Shown: positions 52,860-62,488 of the stretch, one piece after another
Layout of the letters: every line of letters begins with the position of its first letter
Numbering within the stretch: the first letter of the stretch is position 1
Origin: TMED13 sp042090305
GTDB taxonomy: Bacteria > Pseudomonadota > Alphaproteobacteria > Methylaequorales > Methylaequoraceae
DNA length: 64,000 bases
Direction of reading: 5' to 3'
Assembly (NCBI GenBank): GCA_042090305.1
Contig: JBELJQ010000004.1
Span: 1 to 64,000, forward strand
The notes under the pieces: model-generated
What the model saw: the letters and a program-made list of their open reading frames with translations, nothing else
Told to the model about the DNA's origin: nothing
The model's database searches: none
Made by a program: the position numbers and the translations under genes

Positions 52860-53650
52860 TGACCAACTGGACCATACCCAACACCTAATATAGGACTGTT
52901 TAGAATAGCCTTGCTCGTATACTTTTTTGATAGCTTTAAAGCCTCAAATAGAGATTTTCCCATAGCTAGATAGATTGCAAGAGATGATGAAAAGGCACAA
53001 CCAGATCCATGAGTATTGTTAGAAATAATTCTTTTTGAAGAAATCTTTTTTATTTTTAAACTTTCATCCAGAACATAATCAGTAGTGTAAATACCTTTTT
53101 TACTTACTCCTGTTAAAATTACATTACTTCTATACTTTTTATAGAATTTTTTTATGAGTAAATTTTCATCAATATCATTACTTTCAGCTAGGTTTAGGAG
53201 TATTTTTAATTCATCTATATTAGGTGTAAATATTGGATTGAGTTTTGCAAAAACTTTGTGAATTTTAATGTAGATTTCCTTTTTTACAAAGTTAGTTTTG
53301 GATGTTGACCTATATATTGGATCGATAACAATGGGTACATTTATTTTAAATTTTTTTAATATACTGATAGTAGATATAGCTGAGGTATAGCTATTGAATA
53401 AACCAATTTTTATGCAGTCTATATTAAATTCATTCAATATAGTATTTAACTGTGAAGCGATAACTTTTTCAGGAATATTGACTATTTCTTTCACTCCATT
53501 GGATGATTGAGAAGTAACTGATGTTATACAATTCACACAATAAGCATTTAATGTTAATGATGTTTTTATATCACATTGTACTCCTGCACCACCAGTATTG
53601 TCACTACCAGCAATTGCTAATAGAACTTTTTTATTTTTTTTGTGTTTCAT
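52856..53650 (-). CDS. thiD: Hydroxymethylpyrimidine/phosphomethylpyrimidine kinase
   Basis: Kinase that adds the second phosphate to HMP-P. Ribokinase-fold motifs are LAIAGSDNTGGAGVQCDIKT near the N-terminus, VVIDPIYRSTS in the middle (mutated form of the usual DPVM) and NTHGSGCAFSSSLAIYLAMG near the C-terminus. 264 residues. Start overlaps the glmM stop by 20 bp. With thiC, thiO, thiS and thiG in the window most of thiamine synthesis is covered; thiE and thiF are absent. Confidence 0.93.
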   Translation of the reverse strand: MKHKKNKKVLLAIAGSDNTGGAGVQCDIKTSLTLNAYCVNCITSVTSQSSNGVKEIVNIPEKVIASQLNTILNEFNIDCIKIGLFNSYTSAISTISILKKFKINVPIVIDPIYRSTSKTNFVKKEIYIKIHKVFAKLNPIFTPNIDELKILLNLAESNDIDENLLIKKFYKKYRSNVILTGVSKKGIYTTDYVLDESLKIKKISSKRIISNNTHGSGCAFSSSLAIYLAMGKSLFEALKLSKKYTSKAILNSPILGVGYGPVGH

Positions 53651-54959
53651 TTGAGTTAATAATCAATGAAAATTTATTTATGAATTCGTTTATTTCAGAT
53701 TCTTTTCTAGACTGTACCATTAGTCTTAAAACGTTTTCAGTGCCAGATTTTCTTAAAAGAATATCACACCCCTTTACTTTAAATGCAGATATTATGTCTG
53801 TTACTTTTCTAGACTCAAGAAGACAATCAATGGAGTCATTAATTTTAAAATTCACGAGCTTTTGCGGGTTTTTTTTAAATAAATTACTACATATATCAGC
53901 CAATACAAGGTTTTCATCAGCTAGAACTTTTATTAGATAAAGTGCAGTTAAGAGACCATCACCGCAATAACTATTGTCACTAAAAATAATATGACCAGAT
54001 TGTTCTCCTCCTAAAAAGGAACCTGTACTTTTCATCTTTTCAACAACATATCTATCTCCAACATCAGTCATATATAATCTAAATCCTAATTTCTTAATAA
54101 AATTTCTAAAAGATAAATTACACATCTTAGTACTTACAATTGACTTGATTTGATTTTTTTTTGTAAGAATATATTTAGCTAATAATGCTAAAATAAAATC
54201 TCCATCAATTATATTTCCAAAATGGTCGCATACAATTAATCTATCTGCGTCACCATCAAAAGAAATACCAATTTGTGCCTTATTTTGGATTGTCATTTTA
54301 GATAACTTTTCATACTCAAGAGCACCACATTTTTGGTTAATATTCTTACCATCGGGTGAGCAACCATAGTTTATGAAATTAAAATTTAATTTATTAAACA
54401 AACATGGTGCAAAATATGATAACGAACCATTAGCACAATCCAGGACTATTTTTTTATTAAAACCTTTGATAGAACCAAACCTTTCTAATAGAAAACTTTC
54501 ATATTCAATTAAACTATTGAATGGGTTTTTTAATTTTTGATTATTGATGTCTGAAATGCTATCGGATGAAATATTATTTTCTATAATAATTTCCTCTTCA
54601 TCAGTTAATTTTTCTCCATCGGATTTGAAAATTTTTATACCGTTATCATCACTAGGATTATGTGAAGCTGAAATCATTATTCCTAAATCATAATTGTTAT
54701 TTTTAGTATAAAAACAAAGTATCGGTGTTGATACAATTTCCAAACAATCGCAATTAACTCCATGTTTTTCAAATCCGGAAACTAGAGAGTTTTTTACATA
54801 CTCTCCTGATTCTCTGGTATCCATTCCTATTAAAACATTCCTTATGTTTTTATTTGATTTTATAATACCATTTGCAAGGTTTGATAAAAAATTTTTTTCA
54901 ATTGGTATTTGATATGCCTTTCCCCTTATACCATCAGTGCCAAAATATTTTTTTTTCAT
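53631..54959 (-). CDS. glmM: Phosphoglucosamine mutase
   Basis: Converts glucosamine-6-P to glucosamine-1-P for UDP-GlcNAc and peptidoglycan. MKKKYFGTDGIRGKA start, phosphoserine loop in MISASHNPSDDNGIKIF (about residue 96-112), metal-binding FDGDADRLIVCD (about 237), EQSGHIIFSD and the C-terminal RKSGTENVLRLM. 442 residues. Coupled to folP (TAATG) and preceded by ftsH and tilS, the canonical order ftsH-folP-glmM. Confidence 0.96.
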   Translation of the reverse strand: MKKKYFGTDGIRGKAYQIPIEKNFLSNLANGIIKSNKNIRNVLIGMDTRESGEYVKNSLVSGFEKHGVNCDCLEIVSTPILCFYTKNNNYDLGIMISASHNPSDDNGIKIFKSDGEKLTDEEEIIIENNISSDSISDINNQKLKNPFNSLIEYESFLLERFGSIKGFNKKIVLDCANGSLSYFAPCLFNKLNFNFINYGCSPDGKNINQKCGALEYEKLSKMTIQNKAQIGISFDGDADRLIVCDHFGNIIDGDFILALLAKYILTKKNQIKSIVSTKMCNLSFRNFIKKLGFRLYMTDVGDRYVVEKMKSTGSFLGGEQSGHIIFSDNSYCGDGLLTALYLIKVLADENLVLADICSNLFKKNPQKLVNFKINDSIDCLLESRKVTDIISAFKVKGCDILLRKSGTENVLRLMVQSRKESEINEFINKFSLIINSNETQKK

Positions 54960-56032
54960 TAATTGATAATTTGTTGGAAAACTTTTATTGATTGAACAAT
55001 ATCGGAAACATCATGAACCCTATGAATATTTACACCTTGATTCATAGCTATCAGTGATGCAGAAACTGTACCACCTAATCTTTTTTTAGGAACTTCTTCT
55101 TTTGATATGTTTGAAATAAATCTTTTTCGGGATATCCCAACCATAATTGGACAGCCAATGGCATGAAAAATGGAAAGATTTTTAAGAATTGAAAGATTTT
55201 GCTCAAAATCTTTTCCAAAACCAATTCCAGGATCTAAAATTATATTTGATTTATTAATCCCATATTCTTCACACAAACTTACTCTGTTTTCTAAAAAATC
55301 GTAAACATCTAATACGACATCATTATATTTATTTTTTTTCATCATATTTTTGGGGGTTCCAGGCATATGCATGATTATAATTGGTTTTTGGAATTTACTT
55401 ATTACCTTAACACTTTTTAAATCATGTTTTAAACCGCTAACATCATTTATTATACTAACTCCAGATGACAATCCGAATTCCATTGTTGATGAATTTCTAG
55501 TATCTAATGAAATAGGTATTTTCAAATTTGTAATTCTTTGTATTGCAGGCATTACTCTTAATATTTCATTATTGACATCAACTTGATCAGCTCCAGGTCT
55601 GGTTGATTCTCCTCCTATATCAATAAAGTCTGCACCTTCATCAAACATTTGTTTTGCTCTTTTAACAGAATTTTCAAGACTAAAATAATCTCCGCCATCA
55701 GAAAAACTATCTGGAGTTATATTTAATATTCCAAAAATAAGAAATCTTTTATTTTTGAATAGTTTATTATTGTAATTTTTTGACAGCATTTGTAGCGAAT
55801 CAAATAATTTTTGCAAATCTTCATTATTTCTTGATTCATTGATAAAGTTTTCAACGGATAAGTTTTTTCTTTGAATAATTTTTTTTTTTGTATCTTTTTT
55901 TATTACTTCAATATTGTTGAAATAGGCGTCGTTTACTTTAATTACCTGTTTTTTTTTTAATAGGTTTTCAGCATAACGATTATCTACTAACCCATTAGGT
56001 CTAAGATAATATTTTTGAGAACCTCTGGTCAA
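54959..56032 (-). CDS. folP: Dihydropteroate synthase with alphaproteobacterial N-terminal extension
   Basis: Joins p-aminobenzoate and DHPPP in folate synthesis. The TIM-barrel signatures are FGILNITPDSFSDGG (about residue 103-117), GADFIDIGGESTRPGA, and ILDPGIGFGKDF. The first 95 residues precede the conserved domain; YYLRPNGLV at their start matches the extension seen in other alphaproteobacteria. 357 residues in all. Between ftsH and glmM. Confidence 0.95.
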   Translation of the reverse strand: MTRGSQKYYLRPNGLVDNRYAENLLKKKQVIKVNDAYFNNIEVIKKDTKKKIIQRKNLSVENFINESRNNEDLQKLFDSLQMLSKNYNNKLFKNKRFLIFGILNITPDSFSDGGDYFSLENSVKRAKQMFDEGADFIDIGGESTRPGADQVDVNNEILRVMPAIQRITNLKIPISLDTRNSSTMEFGLSSGVSIINDVSGLKHDLKSVKVISKFQKPIIIMHMPGTPKNMMKKNKYNDVVLDVYDFLENRVSLCEEYGINKSNIILDPGIGFGKDFEQNLSILKNLSIFHAIGCPIMVGISRKRFISNISKEEVPKKRLGGTVSASLIAMNQGVNIHRVHDVSDIVQSIKVFQQIIN

Positions 56033-56045
56033 CTAAAAATGACTG

Positions 56046-57974
56046 TTATGTAGTCGCTGGTTTAGGGTTGAGGCCTATATTTTTTTTATTTTTTACGCTT
56101 GTTTTACCTAATGATATTGAGGTTTTCTTGTTGTTTGAATCAATATCATCATTCTTGTTGCTTTTTATCTTTCCTTTTTTTATAAGTTCATGTACCTCTT
56201 CACCTGATAATGTTTCGAATTCCAACAAAGCTTTGGCTAATGAATGGAGATGTTTCTGATATTTTTTTAGAACTTTTCTTGCATGCGACTCTGCTTCATC
56301 TATGAACTTTCTAATTTCTTGATCAATAAGTTTAGCAGTATCATCGGACATATTTGTTTTTTGGGTAACTGACCTACCTAAAAAGACGTCCTCTTCATTT
56401 TCAGAATATCTTAATGGCCCAAGCTTTTCACTCATACCCCATTCCACGACCATCGACCTTGCTTTTTGAGTTGCTTGTAAAATATCATTGGACGCTCCGG
56501 ATGTTATATTACTTTTTCCAAAGATTAGCTCTTCAGCAACTCTTCCACCGAACATCATGGCGAGTTTTGCTTTCATTTCTGTTTTTGTTTCAGAATATTT
56601 GTCTCTTTCAGGAAGATTCATTGTAACTCCAAGCGCTCTTCCTCGAGGAATAATAGTAACTTTATGTAAAGGGTCATTTCCCGGTGTATAAATACCGACT
56701 AGTGCATGGCCAGCTTCATGATATGCAGTAAGTTCTTTTTCTTTGGTAGTCATAACCATAGATCTTCTCTCTGCACCCATCAAAACTTTATCTTTGGCAT
56801 CTTCGAAATCTTGCATTGTAACTAACCTTTTGTTTCTTCTAGCAGCTAAAAGTGCAGCCTCGTTCGCAAGGTTTGCTAAGTCTGCTCCTGAAAAACCAGG
56901 AGTACCTCTTGCGATAACTTTAACATCTACATCTGGCGCTAAAGTAATTTTTCTCGTATGAACTGAAAGAATTTTATTTCTTCCATTAATATCTGGGTTA
57001 GGTACAACAACCTGTCTATCAAATCTACCAGGCCTTAGTAATGCTGGGTCAAGAACGTCAGGTCTGTTAGTTGCAGCAATTAGAATTACGCCTTCCGTAG
57101 CATCAAAGCCATCCATTTCTACGAGTAGCTGATTTAAGGTTTGTTCTCTCTCATCATTACCTCCACCAAGTCCAGCTCCTCTGTGTCTTCCGACGGCATC
57201 AATTTCATCAATAAAAATTATACATGGTGCACTCTTTTTTCCCTGTTCGAACATATCTCTAACCCTACTTGCGCCTACACCGACAAACATCTCTACGAAA
57301 TCTGAACCTGAAATTGAAAAAAAAGGAACATTAGCTTCACCAGCAATTGCTCTTGCAAGCAAAGTTTTACCAGTGCCAGGAGGACCAACAAGAAGGGCTC
57401 CTTTGGGGATTTTACCGCCGAGTCTTTGAAATTTTGTTGGATCTTTAAGAAATTCTACTATTTCTTCAAGTTCTGCTTTTGCTTCATCAATCCCAGCAAC
57501 ATCCTTAAATGTTACTTTGTTCTTATTTTCGTTGAGTAGCTTTGCTCTTGAACGACCAAATCCCATTGCTCTTCCACTACCACTTTGCATTTGTCTCATA
57601 AAGAATATCCAAACACCAATTAGCAATAACATCGGAAACCATGATATTAATATATCAAGTAAACCAGGAGATTGATTTTCAAGAGGTTTAGCTATTATTT
57701 CAACACTTCCTTGTTCGAGTCTTGATATTAAACCTTGGTCGTTTGGTGAATAAGTAGAGAAGAAGGATCCATTATTCAATTCACCTTTTATATTATTACC
57801 TCTTATTTCTACTCTACTAACGTTTCCGTTTTTGACTTCACTGAGGAAATTTGAATACGATATAGGTTGTGATGATTGACTATTTCCATTGGCTTGGTAA
57901 AAGTCAATTACCAGGAACACAAGGAAACCTATCAACAACCATACAGCGAGATTTTTAAGAAGAGAATTGTTCAT
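56046..57974 (-). CDS. ftsH: ATP-dependent zinc metalloprotease FtsH
   Basis: Membrane-bound AAA+ protease that degrades membrane and regulatory proteins, including sigma-32 in E. coli. Two N-terminal helices (about 8-25 and 107-125), Walker A LLVGPPGTGKTLLARAIAG (about residue 192-210), Walker B CIIFIDEIDAVGRHRG, SRH region around ATNRPDVLDPALLRPGRFDR, and the zinc motif TAYHEAGHALVGIY (HEAGH about residue 418-422). 642 residues. Upstream is tilS. Confidence 0.97.
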   Translation of the reverse strand: MNNSLLKNLAVWLLIGFLVFLVIDFYQANGNSQSSQPISYSNFLSEVKNGNVSRVEIRGNNIKGELNNGSFFSTYSPNDQGLISRLEQGSVEIIAKPLENQSPGLLDILISWFPMLLLIGVWIFFMRQMQSGSGRAMGFGRSRAKLLNENKNKVTFKDVAGIDEAKAELEEIVEFLKDPTKFQRLGGKIPKGALLVGPPGTGKTLLARAIAGEANVPFFSISGSDFVEMFVGVGASRVRDMFEQGKKSAPCIIFIDEIDAVGRHRGAGLGGGNDEREQTLNQLLVEMDGFDATEGVILIAATNRPDVLDPALLRPGRFDRQVVVPNPDINGRNKILSVHTRKITLAPDVDVKVIARGTPGFSGADLANLANEAALLAARRNKRLVTMQDFEDAKDKVLMGAERRSMVMTTKEKELTAYHEAGHALVGIYTPGNDPLHKVTIIPRGRALGVTMNLPERDKYSETKTEMKAKLAMMFGGRVAEELIFGKSNITSGASNDILQATQKARSMVVEWGMSEKLGPLRYSENEEDVFLGRSVTQKTNMSDDTAKLIDQEIRKFIDEAESHARKVLKKYQKHLHSLAKALLEFETLSGEEVHELIKKGKIKSNKNDDIDSNNKKTSISLGKTSVKNKKNIGLNPKPATT

Positions 57975-58016
57975 TTATATACATATAATTATATATTATT
58001 AAATCTCAATTAATAT

Positions 58017-59312
58017 TTAAAAATTTTTTTTTGACAATGGAATTCTAGGCTGAAATGTAACAAATAACCCGTTATCTTCCATTTCTTCTCTTGAAGACAA
58101 AAATGGTATAATTATTTTTTTTTCAATATTTATAACAGGTAAGGTTTTTAAGACCTCAAAAGTGATACCCAATTCACTCTTTTTTTTATTAAAATATTTT
58201 TTATACAACAACCACTTGCTCTCACTTAAAATGAAGCATTCTATATTTTTCTTTGTTTTAATGATAAATCTATTATCCCAAAAGTATTGTGTATTTGAAC
58301 CAATTTTAATTCTTGAATTATTAGAGGAAAGGGAAGCAGATTCTTTAAAAAATTTTATATTTTTATTTTTCTTTTCAATAATACAATTATGTAAAGTATA
58401 CTTAAAGTCTTCCTTAAACTTTAATTTATTAATAAAAAGAGACAGTGAAGCAACCCTTGGAGGAAATAATTTTCCAGAGCAGGTTGTTAAAATCTTTTTT
58501 AGGATTTCCAATTTAATACTTTTTGTCAAATTGTTAAATTTACTAACTGGTAAAACGAATACTCCAAACTTAAAAAAAATAAGGTTCTTTAAGAAAAATA
58601 AGCAACACTTTGATTCAATTTCATTATTCTCTAAAATTTTTTTATTAATTTTTCTTTCTATTTTTTGATATAATGTAGGATTTTCTTGAAAGGACTTTCT
58701 AATTTTGACCCTTTCAAATCTTGAATCTTGATTTGAAGAATCATTGATCCAATTTAGCTTATACTTTTCGCAGGTTTTTATAAGTCTTACTTTTTTGTAA
58801 TAAATTAATGGTCTTTGAATAATTAATGAATCTGAAACAAATTTCTTTGGAATACTATTTAAACCAATCGTAGTATATTTTCTGAGAGATCTCATATAAA
58901 AAGTTTCAATAAAATCATCAAAATGATGAGCGGTCATCAAATAAAATATACATTGTGTTTTGCAATACTCTATCATTGATTGATACCTTTTTTCTCTAGC
59001 AATTTTCATTATAGAAGAATTAGGCTTTGAACCAGACCAAGTTAAAGCTTTAAATTTATGTCCAAAACTTTCTGTAATTTTTTTAACATCTAAAACCTCT
59101 TTATCTGAATCTTTCCTTAACTTGTGATTGAAATGCAGAACAGTTAGATTACCATCTCTTTTTTTTAAATATCTACTCATAAGAACAAGTAATGCTAAAC
59201 TATCAACTCCACCAGAGACCCCAACAGCGATATTAAAATCTCTATTAATTTCTAAATTAAAACCTTCTAATGTTTTACTGAATTCGATATCTGATATAAA
59301 CTTTGGAAGCAC
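58017..59312 (-). CDS. tilS: tRNA(Ile)-lysidine synthase
   Basis: Modifies C34 of tRNA-Ile(CAU) to lysidine. The ATP-binding PP-motif is VGVSGGVDSLALLVLMSRYL (about residue 31-50). FMTAHHFDDFIETFYMRSLR is present in modified form (LMTAHHFDD), as is the RPLIYYKKVRLIKTC segment. 431 residues; the C-terminal half is poorly conserved, as usual. Overlaps nothing; 3 bp from cpoB upstream. Normal order cpoB-tilS-ftsH. Confidence 0.93.
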   Translation of the reverse strand: MLPKFISDIEFSKTLEGFNLEINRDFNIAVGVSGGVDSLALLVLMSRYLKKRDGNLTVLHFNHKLRKDSDKEVLDVKKITESFGHKFKALTWSGSKPNSSIMKIAREKRYQSMIEYCKTQCIFYLMTAHHFDDFIETFYMRSLRKYTTIGLNSIPKKFVSDSLIIQRPLIYYKKVRLIKTCEKYKLNWINDSSNQDSRFERVKIRKSFQENPTLYQKIERKINKKILENNEIESKCCLFFLKNLIFFKFGVFVLPVSKFNNLTKSIKLEILKKILTTCSGKLFPPRVASLSLFINKLKFKEDFKYTLHNCIIEKKNKNIKFFKESASLSSNNSRIKIGSNTQYFWDNRFIIKTKKNIECFILSESKWLLYKKYFNKKKSELGITFEVLKTLPVINIEKKIIIPFLSSREEMEDNGLFVTFQPRIPLSKKNF

Positions 59313-59315
59313 TGT

Positions 59316-60176
59316 TTATTCAATTGGACAATCTAATTTTTTTCTTTCTTGCTGAGATCTTTCTAATACATTTTTAGCAGCATTTTTAAATTTTAATTCT
59401 AATTCATAAAAAGTATTACAAGCATCATTTTTACGCTCTAAATTTGAAAATGATAGACCTAATTTAAGCAAATTATCAGGTCCCTTAATCGAATTTGGGT
59501 AACTTTTAAAGCCCTCTCCAAACTCTATTATAGCTTGTTCAAAATTCTTATTGGCATAGTAAACTTCACCGAGCCAATATTGGATATTAGGCATAAGATC
59601 CTCTGGGTTTATATTTTTTAACTCTAAAAGCTCTAGCTCAGCTTTCTTAAACTTATTGGCCCAAAGGAGTTTTATTGCATTTTCATATTTTTTTTTTACC
59701 TCTGTATCACTTATTTCCTCATTAGACTCAACTTCATTGGAAAAAGTTTCTGATTTAATATTTTGAACTTTTTGCTTATTTTGTGTTTGTACTTTTTGAT
59801 TTCTTTGTCCATCAGATAATTTTTTTTTATTCAAATTTTTAAGTTCTGTCTCAATTTTTAACATCCTAGATTGAAATTCTTTGTTTAAAATGGAAAATTT
59901 ATCATCAAGTTGTTTGATTTTATTTTCTATTTCCTCTATTAAGCCAAAATTTGCTCTTGTTTTTGTTTCGATGTTATCAAGTCTTTGTTCATTTCTTGAA
60001 ATATAACCGGATGAGAGAGTTTTATCCAATTCATCAAATTTACCTTTTTGAAGATCTGATACGTTTTTTTCAAGTCTTTCGATTTTTTCAAGAAGTTCAT
60101 CTACGTCAAGTTCTTGAGAGAAAATTGAAAAGTTTGTAAATACCAATGAGATTAGAATTATAAGATATTTAGTCAT
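59316..60176 (-). CDS. cpoB: Tol-Pal system protein CpoB (YbgF)
   Basis: Periplasmic coordinator of Tol-Pal with septal peptidoglycan synthesis. Signal peptide (about 1-20), a long coiled coil (about 25-125) with LEKNVSDLQKGKFDELDKTL and related heptads, a Lys/Gln linker, then TPR repeats (from about 155, including IQYWLGEVYYANKNFEQAI). 286 residues. It lies downstream of pal, separated by a strong hairpin at 60199-60223. Confidence 0.92.
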   Translation of the reverse strand: MTKYLIILISLVFTNFSIFSQELDVDELLEKIERLEKNVSDLQKGKFDELDKTLSSGYISRNEQRLDNIETKTRANFGLIEEIENKIKQLDDKFSILNKEFQSRMLKIETELKNLNKKKLSDGQRNQKVQTQNKQKVQNIKSETFSNEVESNEEISDTEVKKKYENAIKLLWANKFKKAELELLELKNINPEDLMPNIQYWLGEVYYANKNFEQAIIEFGEGFKSYPNSIKGPDNLLKLGLSFSNLERKNDACNTFYELELKFKNAAKNVLERSQQERKKLDCPIE

Positions 60177-60182
60177 TTAAAA

Positions 60183-60223
60183 GTAAATAAACAAAATAAA
60201 AGGGCTAAGAAGCTTAGCCCTTT
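60183..60223 (-). terminator. Rho-independent terminator between pal and cpoB
   Basis: AAAGGGCTAAG (60199-60209) and CTTAGCCCTTT (60213-60223) form an 11-bp stem with a 3-base loop. In the minus direction a TTTTATTTTGTTTATTT tract follows. This would end or attenuate the pal transcript just before cpoB. Confidence 0.88.
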
Positions 60224-60260
60224 AATGTACTCTAAGGATATTGATATTATGAATGGTGAT

Positions 60261-60746
60261 TTAGTTACCACTAATTATTGTAACAGATCTTCTGTTTTCC
60301 GCCCAAGACTCGGACATGCTACCTTCAGCCGCTGGTCTCTCCTTACCATAACTTATTGTTGAAATTCTACCCGCTTCAACACCGAGTGATACTAAAAATT
60401 CTTTTACTGCGTTTGCTCTTCTTTCTCCCAACGCCAAATTGTATTCTCTTGTACCTCTTTCATCACAATGCCCTTCTACAATTAATTGAAAACCAGGCGT
60501 TGATTTAATCCAATTTGCTTGAGATTCTAAAATGTAAGCTGCTGCGGAGGAAATGTTATGTTTATTTGTTTCAAAATATACTCTATCTCCGATTTCATTT
60601 TGAAGATAGGCTTGTAGATCAGCTTGTTTTGAATCACCATAAGCATATGAAGGTGAACTAGAGGATGAAGAAGAACCTCCCATAGTTTCACAACCAGATA
60701 TGAGTATGACAGCTGAAAAGACTAGTAATAATTTTTGGTATTTCAT
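60261..60746 (-). CDS. pal: Peptidoglycan-associated lipoprotein
   Basis: Outer-membrane lipoprotein that anchors to peptidoglycan through an OmpA-like domain and connects with TolB and TolA. Lipobox ILISGC (about residue 14-19), a Ser-rich linker, then VYFETNKHNIS, the peptidoglycan-binding VEGHCDERGTREYNLALGE and RRANAVKEFL. The ATG at 60746 is preceded by an AAGGATAAC ribosome site; an upstream 22-residue extension is not needed. 161 residues. Confidence 0.96.
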   Translation of the reverse strand: MKYQKLLLVFSAVILISGCETMGGSSSSSSSPSYAYGDSKQADLQAYLQNEIGDRVYFETNKHNISSAAAYILESQANWIKSTPGFQLIVEGHCDERGTREYNLALGERRANAVKEFLVSLGVEAGRISTISYGKERPAAEGSMSESWAENRRSVTIISGN

Positions 60747-60838
60747 AATAGTTATCCTTATTTTATTCATATATAATAATTTCTTTGTACAATTTAGCTC
60801 ATTAGAAGTCAATATAAAGCTACATAAGATTTATAGTT

Positions 60839-61042
60839 CTATCTGTTATACACTTTTACCGTACATGACCCAAAACAGTCAATTGAGTCGCTTGTAGGAA
60901 TCTCTTTAAATGTGCTATCTGAAAACAAAGCATCTTGACCTACAAACTCTTTATCGTTGAAAAGGCTTGTTAAATCTGTCATCGATCCGCAAGAAGAAAG
61001 ACCAAAAACAACCATTAATATTGCAAAAAATTTAAATTTCAT
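60839..61042 (-). CDS. Small lipoprotein of unknown function
   Basis: 67 residues: signal peptide with lipobox GLSSC (about residue 14-18), a short acidic body and a Cys pair in SIDCFGSCTVKVYNR near the end. Between tolB and pal. It has no recognised family. An accessory Tol-Pal or envelope lipoprotein is an obvious but unproven idea. Could also be a surface marker specific to this lineage. Confidence 0.7.
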   Translation of the reverse strand: MKFKFFAILMVVFGLSSCGSMTDLTSLFNDKEFVGQDALFSDSTFKEIPTSDSIDCFGSCTVKVYNR

Positions 61043-61122
61043 ACCGTATCCTTATGTTTATATTATTTTTACAGTTTGTTTGTGGATAAGTCAATGCTAA
61101 CATTCAATTTTATTTACTCATA

Positions 61123-62439
61123 TTAGGGAAGTAATCCTGACCATGATGGGTCTGAGGCATCAGCTGGTGTTAAAAGTTGTCTTAAATTAATACCTGTTAA
61201 ATCAATAAGCTTAATTTTTGGTTTTGTTATTAGCCCATCAGATAGTTTGTCCTGACTATAAAAGGCTAAAACTCTACCGTTAGGAGACCATGAGGGACCT
61301 TCAACTAGGTAAGTTTTATAAACGACCCTTTCGCCTTTTCCATCAATATACATAACGCCAATATAAAACTCACCGCCTAAAAGTTTTGTAAATGCTATCA
61401 AATCTCCACGAGGAGACCAAACAGGTGTAGCATATCTTCCCTTACCAAAACTGATTCTTTTAATTTTTTTTGTTTTTAAGTTCATTATATAAATTTTTTG
61501 GCTTCCACTTCTATCTGACTCAAATGTGATAAAGTCTCCATCTGGAGAATACGATGGCGCAGTGTCAATTCCCTCGTAAAAGGTTAGCCTTTTAATTTTC
61601 AGTGTTTCTAGATTCATTTCGTAGATATCAGTATTACCTTTCTTTGCTAAACTCATAATTATTTTTTTTCCATCAGGCGAATACCTAGGACTAAATGTCA
61701 TACCTGGAAAGTCTCCCAAAACTTTTTGATTACCACTTTCCAAATCAAGTAAATAAATTCTAGGTATTTGATTATTGTAGGATAAATACGCAATTTCTTG
61801 AGCAGCAGGTGAAAATCTTGGTGTAAGCGCTAAATAGCTCCCATCGGTGAGAAATTTGTGATTTTCTCCATCCTGATCAACAATTGCTAGTCTTTTTTTT
61901 CTTGCACTCTTAGGACCAGATTCTGAGATATAGACAATCCTACTATCAAAATAACCTGATTCTCCAGTGATTCTTTGATAAATAACATCGGATATTACGT
62001 GTGATATGCGTCTCCAGTTATCTTTTTCAGTTGTTAACTGTTGTGCAATCATTTGTTTTTGAGAAAAAACATCCCACAACCTAAATTCTAAAGATAATTT
62101 ATCTCCATTTATTTTTAATCTACCGTGAACTAAACCTTGTGCGGTTGTTAATTTCCAATCTTGAAATTCAGGTTTATTATTAAATGAAATTTTATTATTG
62201 AGAAAGGTCCTTTCAGATAATATAGAGAATAAACCTGATCTTTCTAAATTACTCTTTATCACATTATTAATTTTTTTTGAAATTTGTATTTCCTGATTTT
62301 GATTAGCATTGAACTCTAAAATCGCTACAGGAATTGGATCTAGATTACCCTTAGTAATATCGATTCTTAATTCTGCATCCGAGAAGAAACTGTAAAAAAT
62401 AAGTATAAAAAGTACAAAGAGGTTTTTCATTTTCATCAT
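61123..62439 (-). CDS. tolB: Tol-Pal system beta-propeller protein TolB
   Basis: Periplasmic protein that binds Pal and links it to TolA. Signal peptide (about 1-22), N-terminal domain, then a beta-propeller with repeated segments such as PRFSPAAQEIAYLSY, PRYSPDGKKIIMSLA, PSYSPDGDFITFESD, PVWSPRGDLIAFTK and PSWSPNGRVLAFYS. 438 residues, normal. Downstream of tolA, with an 80-bp gap to the small lipoprotein. Confidence 0.97.
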   Translation of the reverse strand: MMKMKNLFVLFILIFYSFFSDAELRIDITKGNLDPIPVAILEFNANQNQEIQISKKINNVIKSNLERSGLFSILSERTFLNNKISFNNKPEFQDWKLTTAQGLVHGRLKINGDKLSLEFRLWDVFSQKQMIAQQLTTEKDNWRRISHVISDVIYQRITGESGYFDSRIVYISESGPKSARKKRLAIVDQDGENHKFLTDGSYLALTPRFSPAAQEIAYLSYNNQIPRIYLLDLESGNQKVLGDFPGMTFSPRYSPDGKKIIMSLAKKGNTDIYEMNLETLKIKRLTFYEGIDTAPSYSPDGDFITFESDRSGSQKIYIMNLKTKKIKRISFGKGRYATPVWSPRGDLIAFTKLLGGEFYIGVMYIDGKGERVVYKTYLVEGPSWSPNGRVLAFYSQDKLSDGLITKPKIKLIDLTGINLRQLLTPADASDPSWSGLLP

Positions 62440-62488
62440 CCAATCGTACTACAATTTCTTCCAATGAGTAATTAAAATTTTACAAATA

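Noticed and set aside
58162..58668. 168-codon plus-strand open frame opposite tilS
   Set aside because: Lies entirely within the recognised tilS gene on the other strand; low-complexity Phe/Leu-rich translation, no ribosome site, so it is a shadow frame.
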